Positions 41,740-51,229 of a DNA stretch of 64,000 nucleotides are shown here, piece by piece (the first letter of the stretch is position 1; each line of letters opens with the position of its first letter). Below the pieces are notes generated by a model that was given only the letters and a program-made list of their open reading frames with translations, searched no databases and had not been told where the DNA came from. The stretch covers positions 310,001-374,000 of the forward strand of contig CAVSCX010000010.1 of NCBI GenBank assembly GCA_963726615.1, read 5' to 3'. The stretch is from CAWDZK01 sp963726615. Its GTDB lineage: Bacteria > Actinomycetota > Actinomycetes > JACCUZ01. The position numbers were made by a program, and so were the translations under genes.

Positions 41740-42780
41740 GTGGACGAGCAGAGATGGACGCTGCGGCTGCCCCGCGGCCCCTCCGTCGCGCCGCTCGCCG
41801 CCATCGGCCGGCGGGTCGCGATCGCGCTCGGGGTCGTGCTCGTCAACTGGGCGGTCGTGCTGCTGGAGCGCAGCGGCTACCAGGACGCGGCCGACGGCCA
41901 CATGTCGGTGGTCGACGCGCTGTACTACACGACGGTCACCCTCTCCACGACCGGCTACGGCGACATCACACCGGTGTCGACGTCGGCCCGGCTCACCAAC
42001 GCGCTCGTCGTCACGCCGATGCGCTTCCTCTTCGTCCTCGTGCTCGTCGGCACCACCATCCAGGTGCTGACCGAGCGGTCCCGGGACCAGTTCAAGGTCG
42101 CCCGCTGGAGGTCTCGCGTGCAGGATCATGTCGTCGTCTGCGGATACGGAACCAAGGGCCGCAGCGCGGTCCGGGCGCTACGGCAGCAGCATCTGCCGAC
42201 CGACCACATCGTCATCGTCGAGACCGACCCGGACGCGCTCCGGCTCGCTGCGGCCGACGGGCTGGTGACCGTGCTCGGGTCCTCGACCAGCGACTCAGTC
42301 CTCAACGAGGCCGAGGTCGCCAGGGCCAAGGCCGTCGTCGTCGCCGTCAACCGGGACGACACCGCCGTGCTCACGACCCTGACGGTCCGGCAGCTCGCAC
42401 CTGAGGCGGTGCTTGTCGCCGCGGTGCGCGAGGAGGAGAACGCCGACCTGCTGCTGCAGAGCGGCGCGGACTCGGTCATCACGACGTCGGACGCAGCCGG
42501 GCGGCTGCTGGGGCTGGCCACCGACAGCCCGCGCGCGGTCGCGGTCGTCGAGGACCTCATCGCGGTGGGCACCGGGCTGGACCTGCTCGAGCGGGACGTC
42601 GCCCCCGACGAGGTGGGTCGCCCGCCGCAGTCGACCGGCGCGCCCGTTCTCGCCGTGGTCCGCGGCGGCCAGACGCTTGCCTACGACAACGACGAGTGCC
42701 GGGTGCTCGAGCCGGGGGACCGCATCGTCTACGTCGCGAGCAACGGCGGCGGCGCAGGAGTGGTCCCGCACCGGCACTGA
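41740..42780 (+). CDS. potassium channel with RCK (TrkA-N/TrkA-C) domain
   Basis: About 346 residues. TM1 (VAIALGVVLVNWAVVLLE), pore with selectivity filter TTVTLSTTGYGDITPVST, TM2 (RFLFVLVLVGTTIQVL), then the RCK-N Rossmann domain (HVVVCGYGTKGRSAVRAL, VIVETDPDALRLA) and an RCK-C-like end (GAPVLAVVRGGQTLAYDNDECRVLEPGDRIVYVAS). A ligand-gated K+ channel; RCK-C domains in other bacteria bind c-di-AMP. GTG 41740 (VDEQRW) was chosen; the frame opens from 41671 with ATG 41710 as an alternative. Divergent from the NlpC/P60 gene and its riboswitch. Confidence 0.88.
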   Translation: MDEQRWTLRLPRGPSVAPLAAIGRRVAIALGVVLVNWAVVLLERSGYQDAADGHMSVVDALYYTTVTLSTTGYGDITPVSTSARLTNALVVTPMRFLFVLVLVGTTIQVLTERSRDQFKVARWRSRVQDHVVVCGYGTKGRSAVRALRQQHLPTDHIVIVETDPDALRLAAADGLVTVLGSSTSDSVLNEAEVARAKAVVVAVNRDDTAVLTTLTVRQLAPEAVLVAAVREEENADLLLQSGADSVITTSDAAGRLLGLATDSPRAVAVVEDLIAVGTGLDLLERDVAPDEVGRPPQSTGAPVLAVVRGGQTLAYDNDECRVLEPGDRIVYVASNGGGAGVVPHRH

Positions 42781-42804
42781 GCCGGGCGGAGACGGCGGGT
42801 CGCG

Positions 42805-42818
42805 TACCCTTCGGACAC
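42805..42818 (+). promoter_or_regulatory. -10 element of prfB
   Basis: TACCCT at 42805-42810 followed by 8 nt and GTG 42819; near-leaderless. It separates prfB transcription from the channel gene. Confidence 0.45.
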
Positions 42819-43931
42819 GTGGCAGCCGTCGATGTCCCCGAGGAGCTCAAGGAGCTCGACCAGACCTTGGGCAGCATCGAGGCCGTGCTGGACCTGGATG
42901 CGATGCGCCGCGACCTGGCCGACCTCAACGAGCAGGTCGCCGCACCGGACCTGTGGGACGACCAGGAGCGGGCCCAGAAGCTGACCAGCCGGCTCTCGCA
43001 CCTGCAGAACGAGCTGAACCGGGTCGAGTCCCTGCGCCGCCGGCTCGACGACCTCGGGGTGCTGTTCGAGCTGGCCGAGGACGAGAGCGACGCCGACACC
43101 CTGGCGGAGGCGCAGGTCGAGCTCGCCGCGATCCGCAAGACGCTCGGCGAGCTGGAGGTCCGCACGCTGCTGTCCGGTGAGTACGACCAGCGGGAGGCCC
43201 TGGTCACCATCCGGGCGGAGGCCGGCGGCGTGGACGCAGCCGACTTCGCCGAGATGCTCATGCGGATGTACCTGCGCTGGGCCGAGCGGCACAACTACCC
43301 GGCCGAGGTGCTGGACACGTCCTACGCCGAGGAAGCGGGCCTCAAGTCGGTCACCTTCCAGGTCAACGTGCCCTACGCCTACGGCACCCTCTCGGTCGAG
43401 CAGGGCACCCACCGGCTGGTCCGCATCTCACCGTTCGACAACCAGGGACGGCGGCAGACGTCGTTCGCCGGTGTCGAGGTCCTCCCGGTGACCGAGGTGA
43501 CCGACCACATCGACATCCCCGACAACGACATCCGGGTGGACGTCTTCCGCTCGTCCGGCCCCGGGGGGCAGTCGGTCAACACCACCGACTCGGCCGTCCG
43601 GATCACGCACCTGCCGACCGGCATCGTCGTGTCCTGCCAGAACGAGAAGTCCCAGATCCAGAACCGCGCGGCCGCCATGCGGGTGCTCCAGTCCCGGCTG
43701 CTCGAGCGGCGCCTGGCCGAGGACAAGGCCGAGATGGACGCGCTCAAGGGCGACACCGGTGGTTCGTGGGGCAACCAGATGCGCTCCTACGTCCTGCACC
43801 CGTACCAGATGGTCAAGGACCTGCGGACCGAGCACGAGACCGGCAACACCGGGGCCGTCCTGGACGGCGAGATCGACGACTTCATCGAGGCCGGGGTCCG
43901 CTGGCGCAGGCAGGCGGAGAAAGCCGGCTGA
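42819..43931 (+). CDS. prfB: peptide chain release factor 2
   Basis: 370-residue RF2, decoding UGA/UAA. The tripeptide-anticodon domain contains RSSGPGGQSVNTTDSAVRITHLPTGIVV, whose GGQ loop triggers peptidyl-tRNA hydrolysis, and the codon-recognition region precedes it (SPFDNQGRRQTSFAGVEVLP). A C-terminal helix ends the protein. GTG 42819 gives the standard N-terminus. There is no programmed frameshift site: the frame is continuous. It stands at the head of the conserved prfB-ftsE-ftsX-smpB neighbourhood, here interrupted by an LPXTG gene. Confidence 0.95.
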   Translation: MAAVDVPEELKELDQTLGSIEAVLDLDAMRRDLADLNEQVAAPDLWDDQERAQKLTSRLSHLQNELNRVESLRRRLDDLGVLFELAEDESDADTLAEAQVELAAIRKTLGELEVRTLLSGEYDQREALVTIRAEAGGVDAADFAEMLMRMYLRWAERHNYPAEVLDTSYAEEAGLKSVTFQVNVPYAYGTLSVEQGTHRLVRISPFDNQGRRQTSFAGVEVLPVTEVTDHIDIPDNDIRVDVFRSSGPGGQSVNTTDSAVRITHLPTGIVVSCQNEKSQIQNRAAAMRVLQSRLLERRLAEDKAEMDALKGDTGGSWGNQMRSYVLHPYQMVKDLRTEHETGNTGAVLDGEIDDFIEAGVRWRRQAEKAG

Positions 43932-44034
43932 CCGCGGGGGACCGACCCCCCGAACGGATGAGCCTTGATACTCCGTCCGGGTGGTTCTCGGCGTCCACTG
44001 AGCGTCACTCGCTGTGAGCATTTCTCCGAAACGT

Positions 44035-44063
44035 TTGTCGACCCGGTGGTCGGTGAGTAACAC
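44035..44063 (+). promoter_or_regulatory. probable promoter of the LPXTG surface-protein gene
   Basis: TTGTCG (44035-44040), 17-bp spacer, TAACAC (44058-44063). It would give a leader of about 145 nt before the TTG start at 44215. The 283-bp gap 43932-44214 holds no other feature I can support. Confidence 0.4.
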
Positions 44064-44214
44064 TGCGTGTCGGGCCGCCGGTGCTACCGGCGGTCTCAGG
44101 GTGGGGAGTGGCACAGATCCGTGACCGAGTTTCGGTCACCCCGGGCGTTCGCGTCCGGCGGTCACGGGGAGCCGAGTGGTGAGACCGGCCCCTTCAGGTA
44201 CGGGAGGGGTTGCA

Positions 44215-45771
44215 TTGAACAGGTCCAGGGCATTCCTGAGCGCACTGCTCGCGCTGGGGCTCGTCGTCCTCGGAGGTGTCGTCGCCGTCTCGGCGAGCGC
44301 GCACACTCCGGCCGTCTCGAAGACGTGCGACAAGCTCACCGTGTCGCTGAAGAGCTACAACTCCCACGGGACGAACACCGTGGTCGTCACGATCGACGGG
44401 ACGGAGAAGGCGAACACGAGCTTCTCGACGCAGTACGTCAAGTCGTTCGACGCCCCCGACCGGTACACCAGCTTCCACTACACGGTGGCGGTCACCGCGC
44501 ACGACGACCCCACCGGCAGCAAGGGCTGGACCAAGACGTTCACGGGTGACAGCACCCCGTGCGAGCGGCCGGTCGAGACCAAGCCGTCCGGCTCCTACGA
44601 CCAGGAGTGCGTCGAGGGTGGCGTGCAGGTGACCATCGGTCAGCTGGACAAGGGCACCTACAACGACGTGACCTGGACCCTCACCCACGGCAACGACTCG
44701 ACGGAGGTCACCTCCGGCCAGAAGGTGCTCGTCAAGAGTGGCGATGCGCTGGACCTGTCCTGGCACAGCGGCGAGTCCTCGCACTCGGTCAAGTCAGGCG
44801 AGGCGAAGGACTGCCCGGTGGCCCCCGAGGAGACTGCTCCGTCCGGCTCGTTCAGCCAGGAGTGCGTCGAGGGCGGCGTGCAGGTGACGATCGGTCAGCT
44901 GGACGACGGCACCTACGGCGACGTGAGCTGGACCTTCACCCACGGCAACGCGTCGAGCGAGGTCAGCTCGGGCCAGAAGGTGCTCGTCCAGAGCGGCGAG
45001 GCGCTTGACCTCTCGTGGAACAGCGGCGAGTCGTCGCACTCGGTCAAGTCCGGCACGGCCAAGGAGTGCGAGATCGCGGAGCCGGAGCCGACCTTCGGCA
45101 AGATCAAGATCAAGAAGGACATCGAGGGCCCGGTCGCGGGAGCCGGCACCACCTTCACGGTGCGGGTCGACTGCCCCGGCACCGCCTACGACCAGGACGT
45201 CCTCCTCACCCCGGCCAACGGCTACGTCAACACGACCGGCAACATCGCGAGCGGCACCACCTGCACGCTCACCGAGGTGAAGGTGCCCAACGGCTGGAAC
45301 CCGGAGGGGATCACCCCCGACTCGGTGACGGTCGGCACCGGCACCCCGAGCCAGGTCTCCGCGGTGGTGTTCAACAAGCGCCGGACCGGGCGGGTCGAGG
45401 TCGTCAAGCACTTCGAGGGCGAGGCGCCGACCGCCGGCACCACGTTCACCGCGCACCTCGAGTGCGACGGCACCGACTGGGACTACGACCTGGTGCTCAA
45501 GGCCAGCAACAACTGGACCGTGACCGTCAAGGGCATCCCGTCCGGCATCGACTGCGTGGTCACCGAGCCGAGCGTCCCGGCGGGCTGGATGCTCAAGTCC
45601 ATCACCCCGTCCGAGGCCTTCACGATCGACTCGTACGACACGATCCCCGTCGAGGTGGTCAACGCGCGCACCCCGGTGACGCCGCCCACCCCGCCGACGC
45701 CGCCGACACTCCGCCGACTCCGCCGACGACCGGTGTCATCACCGTCGCCAAGGTGCTCGACGGTGCGGTGA
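44215..45771 (+). CDS. sortase-anchored surface protein, 5' part of frameshifted gene
   Basis: N-terminal portion of one gene spanning 44215-46640. Start TTG 44215 has GGGAGGGG 6 nt upstream. Signal peptide FLSALLALGLVVLGGVVAVSASA, then a unique domain (CDKLTVSLKSYNSHGT, about 33-120). Two near-identical repeats of about 80 residues follow (SGSYDQECVEGGVQVTIGQ... and SGSFSQECVEGGVQVTIGQ...). Then come two DUF5979-like beta domains (KIKIKKDIEGPVAGAGTTFTVRVDC; VEVVKHFEGEAPTAGTTFTAHLEC), ending in a Pro-Pro-Thr linker. At 45705-45708 the frame shifts and the remaining 20 residues (LRRLRRRPVSS...) are junk. Extracellular, wall-linked if full length is made. Confidence 0.8.
   Translation: MNRSRAFLSALLALGLVVLGGVVAVSASAHTPAVSKTCDKLTVSLKSYNSHGTNTVVVTIDGTEKANTSFSTQYVKSFDAPDRYTSFHYTVAVTAHDDPTGSKGWTKTFTGDSTPCERPVETKPSGSYDQECVEGGVQVTIGQLDKGTYNDVTWTLTHGNDSTEVTSGQKVLVKSGDALDLSWHSGESSHSVKSGEAKDCPVAPEETAPSGSFSQECVEGGVQVTIGQLDDGTYGDVSWTFTHGNASSEVSSGQKVLVQSGEALDLSWNSGESSHSVKSGTAKECEIAEPEPTFGKIKIKKDIEGPVAGAGTTFTVRVDCPGTAYDQDVLLTPANGYVNTTGNIASGTTCTLTEVKVPNGWNPEGITPDSVTVGTGTPSQVSAVVFNKRRTGRVEVVKHFEGEAPTAGTTFTAHLECDGTDWDYDLVLKASNNWTVTVKGIPSGIDCVVTEPSVPAGWMLKSITPSEAFTIDSYDTIPVEVVNARTPVTPPTPPTPPTLRRLRRRPVSSPSPRCSTVR
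44580..45070 (+). repeat. tandem ~80-residue coding repeat in the surface protein
   Basis: Unit 1 about 44583-44815 and unit 2 about 44838-45068 encode closely similar sequence (QECVEGGVQVTIGQLD, GTY, DV, W, THGN, EV, SGQKVLV, SG, ALDLSW, SGESSHSVKSG). They are also similar at DNA level, so the tract could expand or contract by recombination. Confidence 0.85.
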
Positions 45772-46640
45772 ACGGCGCCGAGACGAGCTTCGTGTTCGAC
45801 GTCGACTGCCCCGGCAGCGCGTACGACCAGCAGCTGACGGTCTCTGTCTCCAACGGTTCCTCGGCGAGCGGCACGTCGGGTCAGATCCCCACGGGGACGA
45901 CCTGCACCGTGACCGAGCGCTCGACGCCCAACTGGTCGCAGAAGACCGTCGTCCCGGCCGGCGGGGTGGTGGCGGTCGGCTCGACCGTGACCTTCACGAA
46001 CGCCCGCAAGACCGGAGGCCTGTCGATCTCCAAGGCGGTCAGCCCGGTCGCGGGCAACGGCACGCTGGTCGAGTTCGGTGACACCCTCACGTACACCCTG
46101 ACGGTGTCCGCGACCGGTGCCCTGACCCAGCCGAACGTCGTCGTGACCGACTACGTGCCGGGCTACGACCCGGCCCGCCCGGAGTCGGGCAAGACCACGT
46201 ACAAGCCGGGTACGGCGGCCTGCGTCGGCGCGGGGACCTGCACCATCAGCGGCCCCGGCGCCGACGGGCTCATCACCTGGTCGCTGGGCGACCTGGCCGC
46301 CGGCACGTCGCGACAGGTGACCTTCCAGGTCACCATCGACGACGTCGACGTCCAGGAGGGAGCAGCCGTGGGGGTCAACGTGATCAACGCCGCGGCTGTC
46401 CGGTCGACGCTGACGCCGAGCACCCCGTCCAACGAGGTGCAGACCGGGGTGACCGACGTGCTGCCCATCAAGCAGGGCAACAAGCCGCCGGCCGGCCCGG
46501 GCAACTCGCCGACGACCCTGCCGCACACCGGACCGGGTGTGCCGGTCGGCGCGGCTCTGGGGCTCGGGGCGCTGCTCCTGCTCATGGGCGCGATGCTGGT
46601 CGGCGTGGCCCGGCCGCGGGACGGGGGCACTGCCTCCTGA
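45708..46640 (+). CDS. sortase-anchored surface protein, 3' part of frameshifted gene (LPXTG end)
   Basis: Continuation of 44215-45771 in the next frame, with no start of its own (nearest GTG 45753 lies inside a domain). Remaining linker TPPTTG, a third DUF5979-like domain (GVITVAKVLDGAVNGAETSFVFDVDC, TCTVTERSTPNW), a DUF11-like domain (LSISKAVSPVAGNGTLVEFGDTLTYTLTVSATG; VTDYVPGYDP) and a sorting signal LPHTGPGVPVGAAL-helix-RPRDGG. A 2-bp excess (or 1-bp deficit) around 45706-45707 in the CCGCCGAC repeat separates the parts. Either a sequencing error, a recent mutation, or a slippage switch. Confidence 0.8.
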   Translation, partial: TPPTPPTTGVITVAKVLDGAVNGAETSFVFDVDCPGSAYDQQLTVSVSNGSSASGTSGQIPTGTTCTVTERSTPNWSQKTVVPAGGVVAVGSTVTFTNARKTGGLSISKAVSPVAGNGTLVEFGDTLTYTLTVSATGALTQPNVVVTDYVPGYDPARPESGKTTYKPGTAACVGAGTCTISGPGADGLITWSLGDLAAGTSRQVTFQVTIDDVDVQEGAAVGVNVINAAAVRSTLTPSTPSNEVQTGVTDVLPIKQGNKPPAGPGNSPTTLPHTGPGVPVGAALGLGALLLLMGAMLVGVARPRDGGTAS

Positions 46641-46652
46641 CCTGAGCGCGAC

Positions 46653-46689
46653 ACGGCGCGGGCCCCGGATCTCCCGGGACCCGCGCCGT
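46653..46689 (+). terminator. strong hairpin after the LPXTG gene
   Basis: ACGGCGCGGG (46653-46662) pairs perfectly with CCCGCGCCGT (46680-46689); the loop can extend the pairing with CCCGG/CCGGG. It lies 12 bp after the stop and isolates ftsE from the surface-protein gene. TAGAGT at 46698 downstream may be the -10 of ftsEX. Confidence 0.75.
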
Positions 46690-46757
46690 TCGCTGCGTAG
46701 AGTGACCGGAGCACGAGCTGCCGCCCGGTCGGGCGGCACTCCGACCCCCGACGCCCG

Positions 46758-47462
<705 letters not shown>

Positions 47463-47489
47463 CCACCCACACGAACGGCGGACCACAGC

Positions 47490-48404
47490 ATGCGCGCGAG
47501 CTTCATCGTCAACGAGATCGGCATCGGACTTCGCCGGAACCTCACGATGACGATCGCCATGATCGTCACGACCGCCGTGTCGCTGGGCTTCCTCGGCACC
47601 GCGGTGCTGTTCAACCAGCAGGTCAGTGTCATGAAGGACTTCTGGTACGACAAGGTCGAGGTGTCGATCTTCCTCTGCGGTCCCGACCCGGCCGAGGGCA
47701 CCGCCGGGTCCTGCGCCGGCGGCGAGGTCACCCAGGACCAGCGTGACTCGATCAGCGCCGACCTGGCGTCCATGCCGGAGGTCGAGAGGGTCTACTACGA
47801 GTCCAAGCAGCAGGCGTTCACGCACTTCAAGCAGCAGTTCAAGAACTCCGCGATCGTCGACAACGTCACGCCGGACCAGATGCCGGAGTCGTACCGCGTC
47901 AAGCTCGCCGACCCCGAGCAGTTCCCGATCATCGCCAGTGCCTTCGCCGGCCGTCCCGGCGTCGACGAGGTGCAGGACCAGAAGGCGCTTCTGGAGAAGT
48001 TCTTCAAGGTCCTCAACTGGGTCCAGTGGTTCGCAACCGGGTTGGCGTTGCTCATGATCGTGGTCTCGGTGACCCTGATCGTGAACACCATCCGGGTGGC
48101 CGCCTTCAGCAGACGCCGGGAGACCGGGATCATGAAGCTCGTCGGTGCGTCCAACTTCTCCATCCAGCTCCCGTTCCTGCTGGAGGGCGCGATCTCCGGG
48201 CTCCTGGGGGCGCTTCTGGCCAGCGGGTCGTTCGTGCTCATCAAGTCGGTCCTGGTGGACAAGCTGCTGGCGCCGAACTTCCCGATCGCCCGCTTCATCG
48301 GCTGGGACGCGGTCTGGCTGAGCAGCGGCATCGCGATCGCGGCCGGGGTCGTCCTGGCCGGGCTCGCGTCGTTCTTCGCCCTGTTCAAGTACCTCCGCGT
48401 CTGA
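47490..48404 (+). CDS. ftsX: cell-division permease FtsX
   Basis: 304 residues with the four-TM FtsX topology: TM1 (LTMTIAMIVTTAVSLGFLGTAVLF), an extracellular loop of about 120 residues (VEVSIFLCGPDPAEG...MPESYRVKLADPEQF) that in actinobacteria activates NlpC/P60 or M23 partners, then TM2 (FATGLALLMIVVSVTLIVNTIRV), the FtsX motif RRRETGIMKLVGASN, and two more TM helices. Two cysteines in the loop (FLCGPD, GSCAGG) could form a disulfide. Operon with ftsE; the M23 gene follows after 238 bp. Confidence 0.94.
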   Translation: MRASFIVNEIGIGLRRNLTMTIAMIVTTAVSLGFLGTAVLFNQQVSVMKDFWYDKVEVSIFLCGPDPAEGTAGSCAGGEVTQDQRDSISADLASMPEVERVYYESKQQAFTHFKQQFKNSAIVDNVTPDQMPESYRVKLADPEQFPIIASAFAGRPGVDEVQDQKALLEKFFKVLNWVQWFATGLALLMIVVSVTLIVNTIRVAAFSRRRETGIMKLVGASNFSIQLPFLLEGAISGLLGALLASGSFVLIKSVLVDKLLAPNFPIARFIGWDAVWLSSGIAIAAGVVLAGLASFFALFKYLRV

Positions 48405-48642
48405 GCGGCGCCGCGCCGTGGGCCGCGGCCCCACCGGTGCTCCGGACGGGCGATCCCGGCCGGGTTGGCGTGGCGTGGCGGCGACCTGCCCGGTTTGTGC
48501 CCCGCGATGTCCTAGGCTCACCATCGGTCAGTCTGGTCCCACCAGTCACACGCGTCCCACCCGGGACGGACCGAGATCTGTCGAAATCGTCCGCTCCGGG
48601 GCCTCAGCCCGGGCCCGGACGAGCCGATAGAGACCGAAGACC

Positions 48643-49941
48643 GTGCCGTCGACCGACCGGAGCCCTTTTACCGTGCGAGCCCGTCGCCTGCTGGCCCTCG
48701 CTGCCTGGCTGTCCGTCCCGGCGCTCGTGCTCGGGCTGCTCTCGCCTGCGCACGCGGCCGACGAGCGGCACCGGAAGGGTCAGATCGACACCGCGCTGAA
48801 GAACCTCCGGGGCGACCTGGACGAGACCTCGGCCGAGCTCCGTCGCGCCGGCGCAGCCCTGGACCGGGCCGAGGGCAAGCTCCCGGCGGCCCGGGCCCGG
48901 GTCGCGCGGGTGCACGGCCAGCTCGTCGCCGCCCAGGAGCGGGACCGGATCCTCGGGGCGAAGCTGGACGCGGCCAAGGCCGAGGTCCGCGACGCCAAGG
49001 CCAAGATCACCGCGACCCTGGACAACATCGCCAACAGCCAGGCCCTCATCGGCCGGATCGCCCGCTCGTCCTACCAGTCCGGCGGGATGGGTGAGCTGGC
49101 TGTCGTGCTGCAGTCGGAGAGCCCGGACGAGTTCGCGACCCGCCTGGTCCTCGTCCAGAACGCGCTGCGCTCGGAGGGGAACGTGCTGGGCGGCCTGGCC
49201 GAGGCCCGGGCCGACCTCGCCGCGCAGCGGGCCACGCTTGTGGCCAAGCGCAAGCAGCTCGCCGGGATGAAGCGGGAGCAGGAGGCGCTGGTCCGGCGGA
49301 TCCAGGGGCTGCAGGCGGAGGCGCTGGACGCGCAGCACGCCGTCGAGTCGCTGATCGCCGAGCGCGAGAGCGCCGTGGCCGCGATCGAACGGGAGAAGCG
49401 GGCCGAGGAGTCGCGCTACGCCCAGATGCGCGCCGAGTCGGCCCGGCTCGGCCGGATCCTGCAGCGTCGCCAGGCGGCTGCCCGCCGCGCGGCGTCCCGC
49501 CGAGCGTCGTACTCCGGTGGCGGTGGCGGCGGCACGCTGTCCTACCCGGTGCAGGCGCCCGTCACCTCCCCGTACGGCATGCGGGTGCACCCGGTGACCG
49601 GCATCTACAAGCTGCACGACGGCACCGACTTCGGGGTGGGTTGTGGCACCCCCGTGCATGCGGCTGCCTCCGGGACCGTCATCCAGGCCGCGCTCACTGT
49701 CGGCTACGGCAACCAGCTCGTCATCGACCACGGCGTGATACGCGGCGTCGGGCTGGCGACAAGCTACAACCACCTGATGCGCTTCACCGCCGGTTACGGC
49801 TCGCATGTCAGCCGCGGCGAGGTCATCGGCTACAGCGGCGGCGGCGAGGGCATGTACGGCGCCGGCTACTCGACCGGTTGCCACCTGCACTTCATGGTCT
49901 ACGTCAACGGCGGCACCAGCAACCCGATGGGTTGGCTCTAG
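48643..49941 (+). CDS. M23 (LytM) peptidase with N-terminal coiled coil
   Basis: 432-residue secreted murein peptidase, EnvC/PcsB-like in design. Signal peptide (LLALAAWLSVPALVLGLLSPAHA), long coiled coil (about 35-285: GDLDETSAELRRAGAALDRAEGKL to EEARYAQ-type heptads), Gly-rich linker, then an LytM domain. Zn ligands appear intact: HDGTDFGVGCGTPV (His, Asp) and CHLHFMVYVNGG (HxH), so it should be active rather than a mere activator. Position directly after ftsEX suggests it is the hydrolase or adaptor gated by FtsX. GTG 48643; GTG 48673 would shorten the leader. Confidence 0.9.
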   Translation: MPSTDRSPFTVRARRLLALAAWLSVPALVLGLLSPAHAADERHRKGQIDTALKNLRGDLDETSAELRRAGAALDRAEGKLPAARARVARVHGQLVAAQERDRILGAKLDAAKAEVRDAKAKITATLDNIANSQALIGRIARSSYQSGGMGELAVVLQSESPDEFATRLVLVQNALRSEGNVLGGLAEARADLAAQRATLVAKRKQLAGMKREQEALVRRIQGLQAEALDAQHAVESLIAERESAVAAIEREKRAEESRYAQMRAESARLGRILQRRQAAARRAASRRASYSGGGGGGTLSYPVQAPVTSPYGMRVHPVTGIYKLHDGTDFGVGCGTPVHAAASGTVIQAALTVGYGNQLVIDHGVIRGVGLATSYNHLMRFTAGYGSHVSRGEVIGYSGGGEGMYGAGYSTGCHLHFMVYVNGGTSNPMGWL

Positions 49942-49968
49942 GCCCGGGCCGATGCGCCCCCCCGGTCC

Positions 49969-49980
49969 TAGACTTCTGCG
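49969..49980 (+). promoter_or_regulatory. -10 element of the S41 protease gene
   Basis: TAGACT at 49969-49974, then 6 nt, then GTG 49981: leaderless arrangement. Confidence 0.5.
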
Positions 49981-51177
49981 GTGATCGCCGGAGGCCGGGT
50001 GCTGCGCGTCACCGCGCTCGTCGCCGTGGCGGCGGTCGCGTTCGTCGGCGGCGTGGTGACCGGTGTCGTGGGCGGGGACGACCCGCCTCCGCCCTCCAGG
50101 AGCCCCGGTGTCATCGACGAGGCCGCCGACCGCATCGTGAGCCGGGCCGCCCGGCCGGTCGACCGGGACGCTCTCGAGCGGGCCGCCGTCGAGGGCATGC
50201 TGCGCGCGCTCGGCGACCGCTGGTCCACCTACTACGGCAGGTCCGAGTTCAGCTCGTTCCAGTCCGCGCTCGAGGGGCACTGGTCCGGGGTCGGGCTCTG
50301 GCTGCGCGGCGCCGCCGCCGGGCCGGGCGGGCGCGGCGTCGAGGTCGGCAGCGTGCAGCCGGGGTCGCCCGCGGAGACGGCTGGGGTGCTGGCCGGAGAC
50401 GTCGTCCTCCGGGTCGGCGCACGCGACGTGTCGTCGGCCGACGTCGCCCGGGTCGCCCGGCTGCTCAGGGGCCCGGCGGGGAGCGAGATCGCCGTCGCCC
50501 TGCGGCGGGGGTCCGCGACCCGCACCGTGACCCTGACGCGCACCACGTTCGCCGACGCGGACGTCACGGTGGAGCGGCTGGCCGGCGGCATCTCGCGGAT
50601 CGCCGTCACGGCCTTCACCCGCGGGGTGGGCCGGGACGTGTCCCGGGCCATGGCCGCCGAGACCGCTCGGCGGCCGCGCGGAGTCGTCCTGGACCTGCGC
50701 GACGACCCCGGGGGGTTGCTGGACGAGGCGGTCTCGGTGGCGTCGGTGTTCCTGGACGGCGGCCCGGTGGTCTCGTACGAGCGGCGCGGCGCGAAGCCCC
50801 GTACCCTCGAGGCGTTCGAGGGCGGGGACACCGCCACACCGCTCGTCGTCCTCGTGAACCCGTCCACCGCCAGCGCTGCCGAGGTCGTCGCGGGCGCGCT
50901 GCAGGACCGCAACCGTGCCGTCGTCGTCGGCACCCGCACCTATGGGAAGGGCTCCGTGCAGGAACCGTCCACGCTGTCCGACGGCTCGGCCCTCGAGCTG
51001 ACCGTCGGCCGCTACCTGACGCCGTCCGGGCGCAGCCTCGAGGGCGTGGGCATCGAGCCCGACGTCCTCGTGCCCCCGGGGGCCGCGCCCGAGGTCGCCG
51101 AGCGCAGGGCGATCGCCGTGCTCACCGGCCTTGTCGCCGCGCTCGGCCCCGCGCTGGCCGACCGGGGACGTGGATGA
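49981..51177 (+). CDS. S41 family C-terminal processing protease
   Basis: 398-residue carboxyl-terminal protease anchored by one N-terminal TM (VTALVAVAAVAFVGGVVTGVV). A CTP N-domain (DRDALERAAVEGMLRALGDRWSTYY) is followed by a PDZ domain (VEVGSVQPGSPAETAGVLAGDVVLRVG) and the catalytic domain, with the nucleophile Ser in NPSTASAAEVVAGAL and the general-base Lys in TYGKGSVQEP. Acts outside the membrane, perhaps processing wall hydrolases or clearing damaged exported proteins. It ends 52 bp before smpB. Confidence 0.93.
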   Translation: MIAGGRVLRVTALVAVAAVAFVGGVVTGVVGGDDPPPPSRSPGVIDEAADRIVSRAARPVDRDALERAAVEGMLRALGDRWSTYYGRSEFSSFQSALEGHWSGVGLWLRGAAAGPGGRGVEVGSVQPGSPAETAGVLAGDVVLRVGARDVSSADVARVARLLRGPAGSEIAVALRRGSATRTVTLTRTTFADADVTVERLAGGISRIAVTAFTRGVGRDVSRAMAAETARRPRGVVLDLRDDPGGLLDEAVSVASVFLDGGPVVSYERRGAKPRTLEAFEGGDTATPLVVLVNPSTASAAEVVAGALQDRNRAVVVGTRTYGKGSVQEPSTLSDGSALELTVGRYLTPSGRSLEGVGIEPDVLVPPGAAPEVAERRAIAVLTGLVAALGPALADRGRG

Positions 51178-51229
51178 CCCCCCCACGACAGCGCGCGCTG
51201 CGCCCGCCGTTCCGCGGGGACCCCGACTG

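Noticed and set aside
42819..43931. Programmed +1 frameshift in prfB
   Set aside because: The frame is continuous from GTG 42819 and no in-frame TGA with a CTT-TGA slip site occurs near codon 25.
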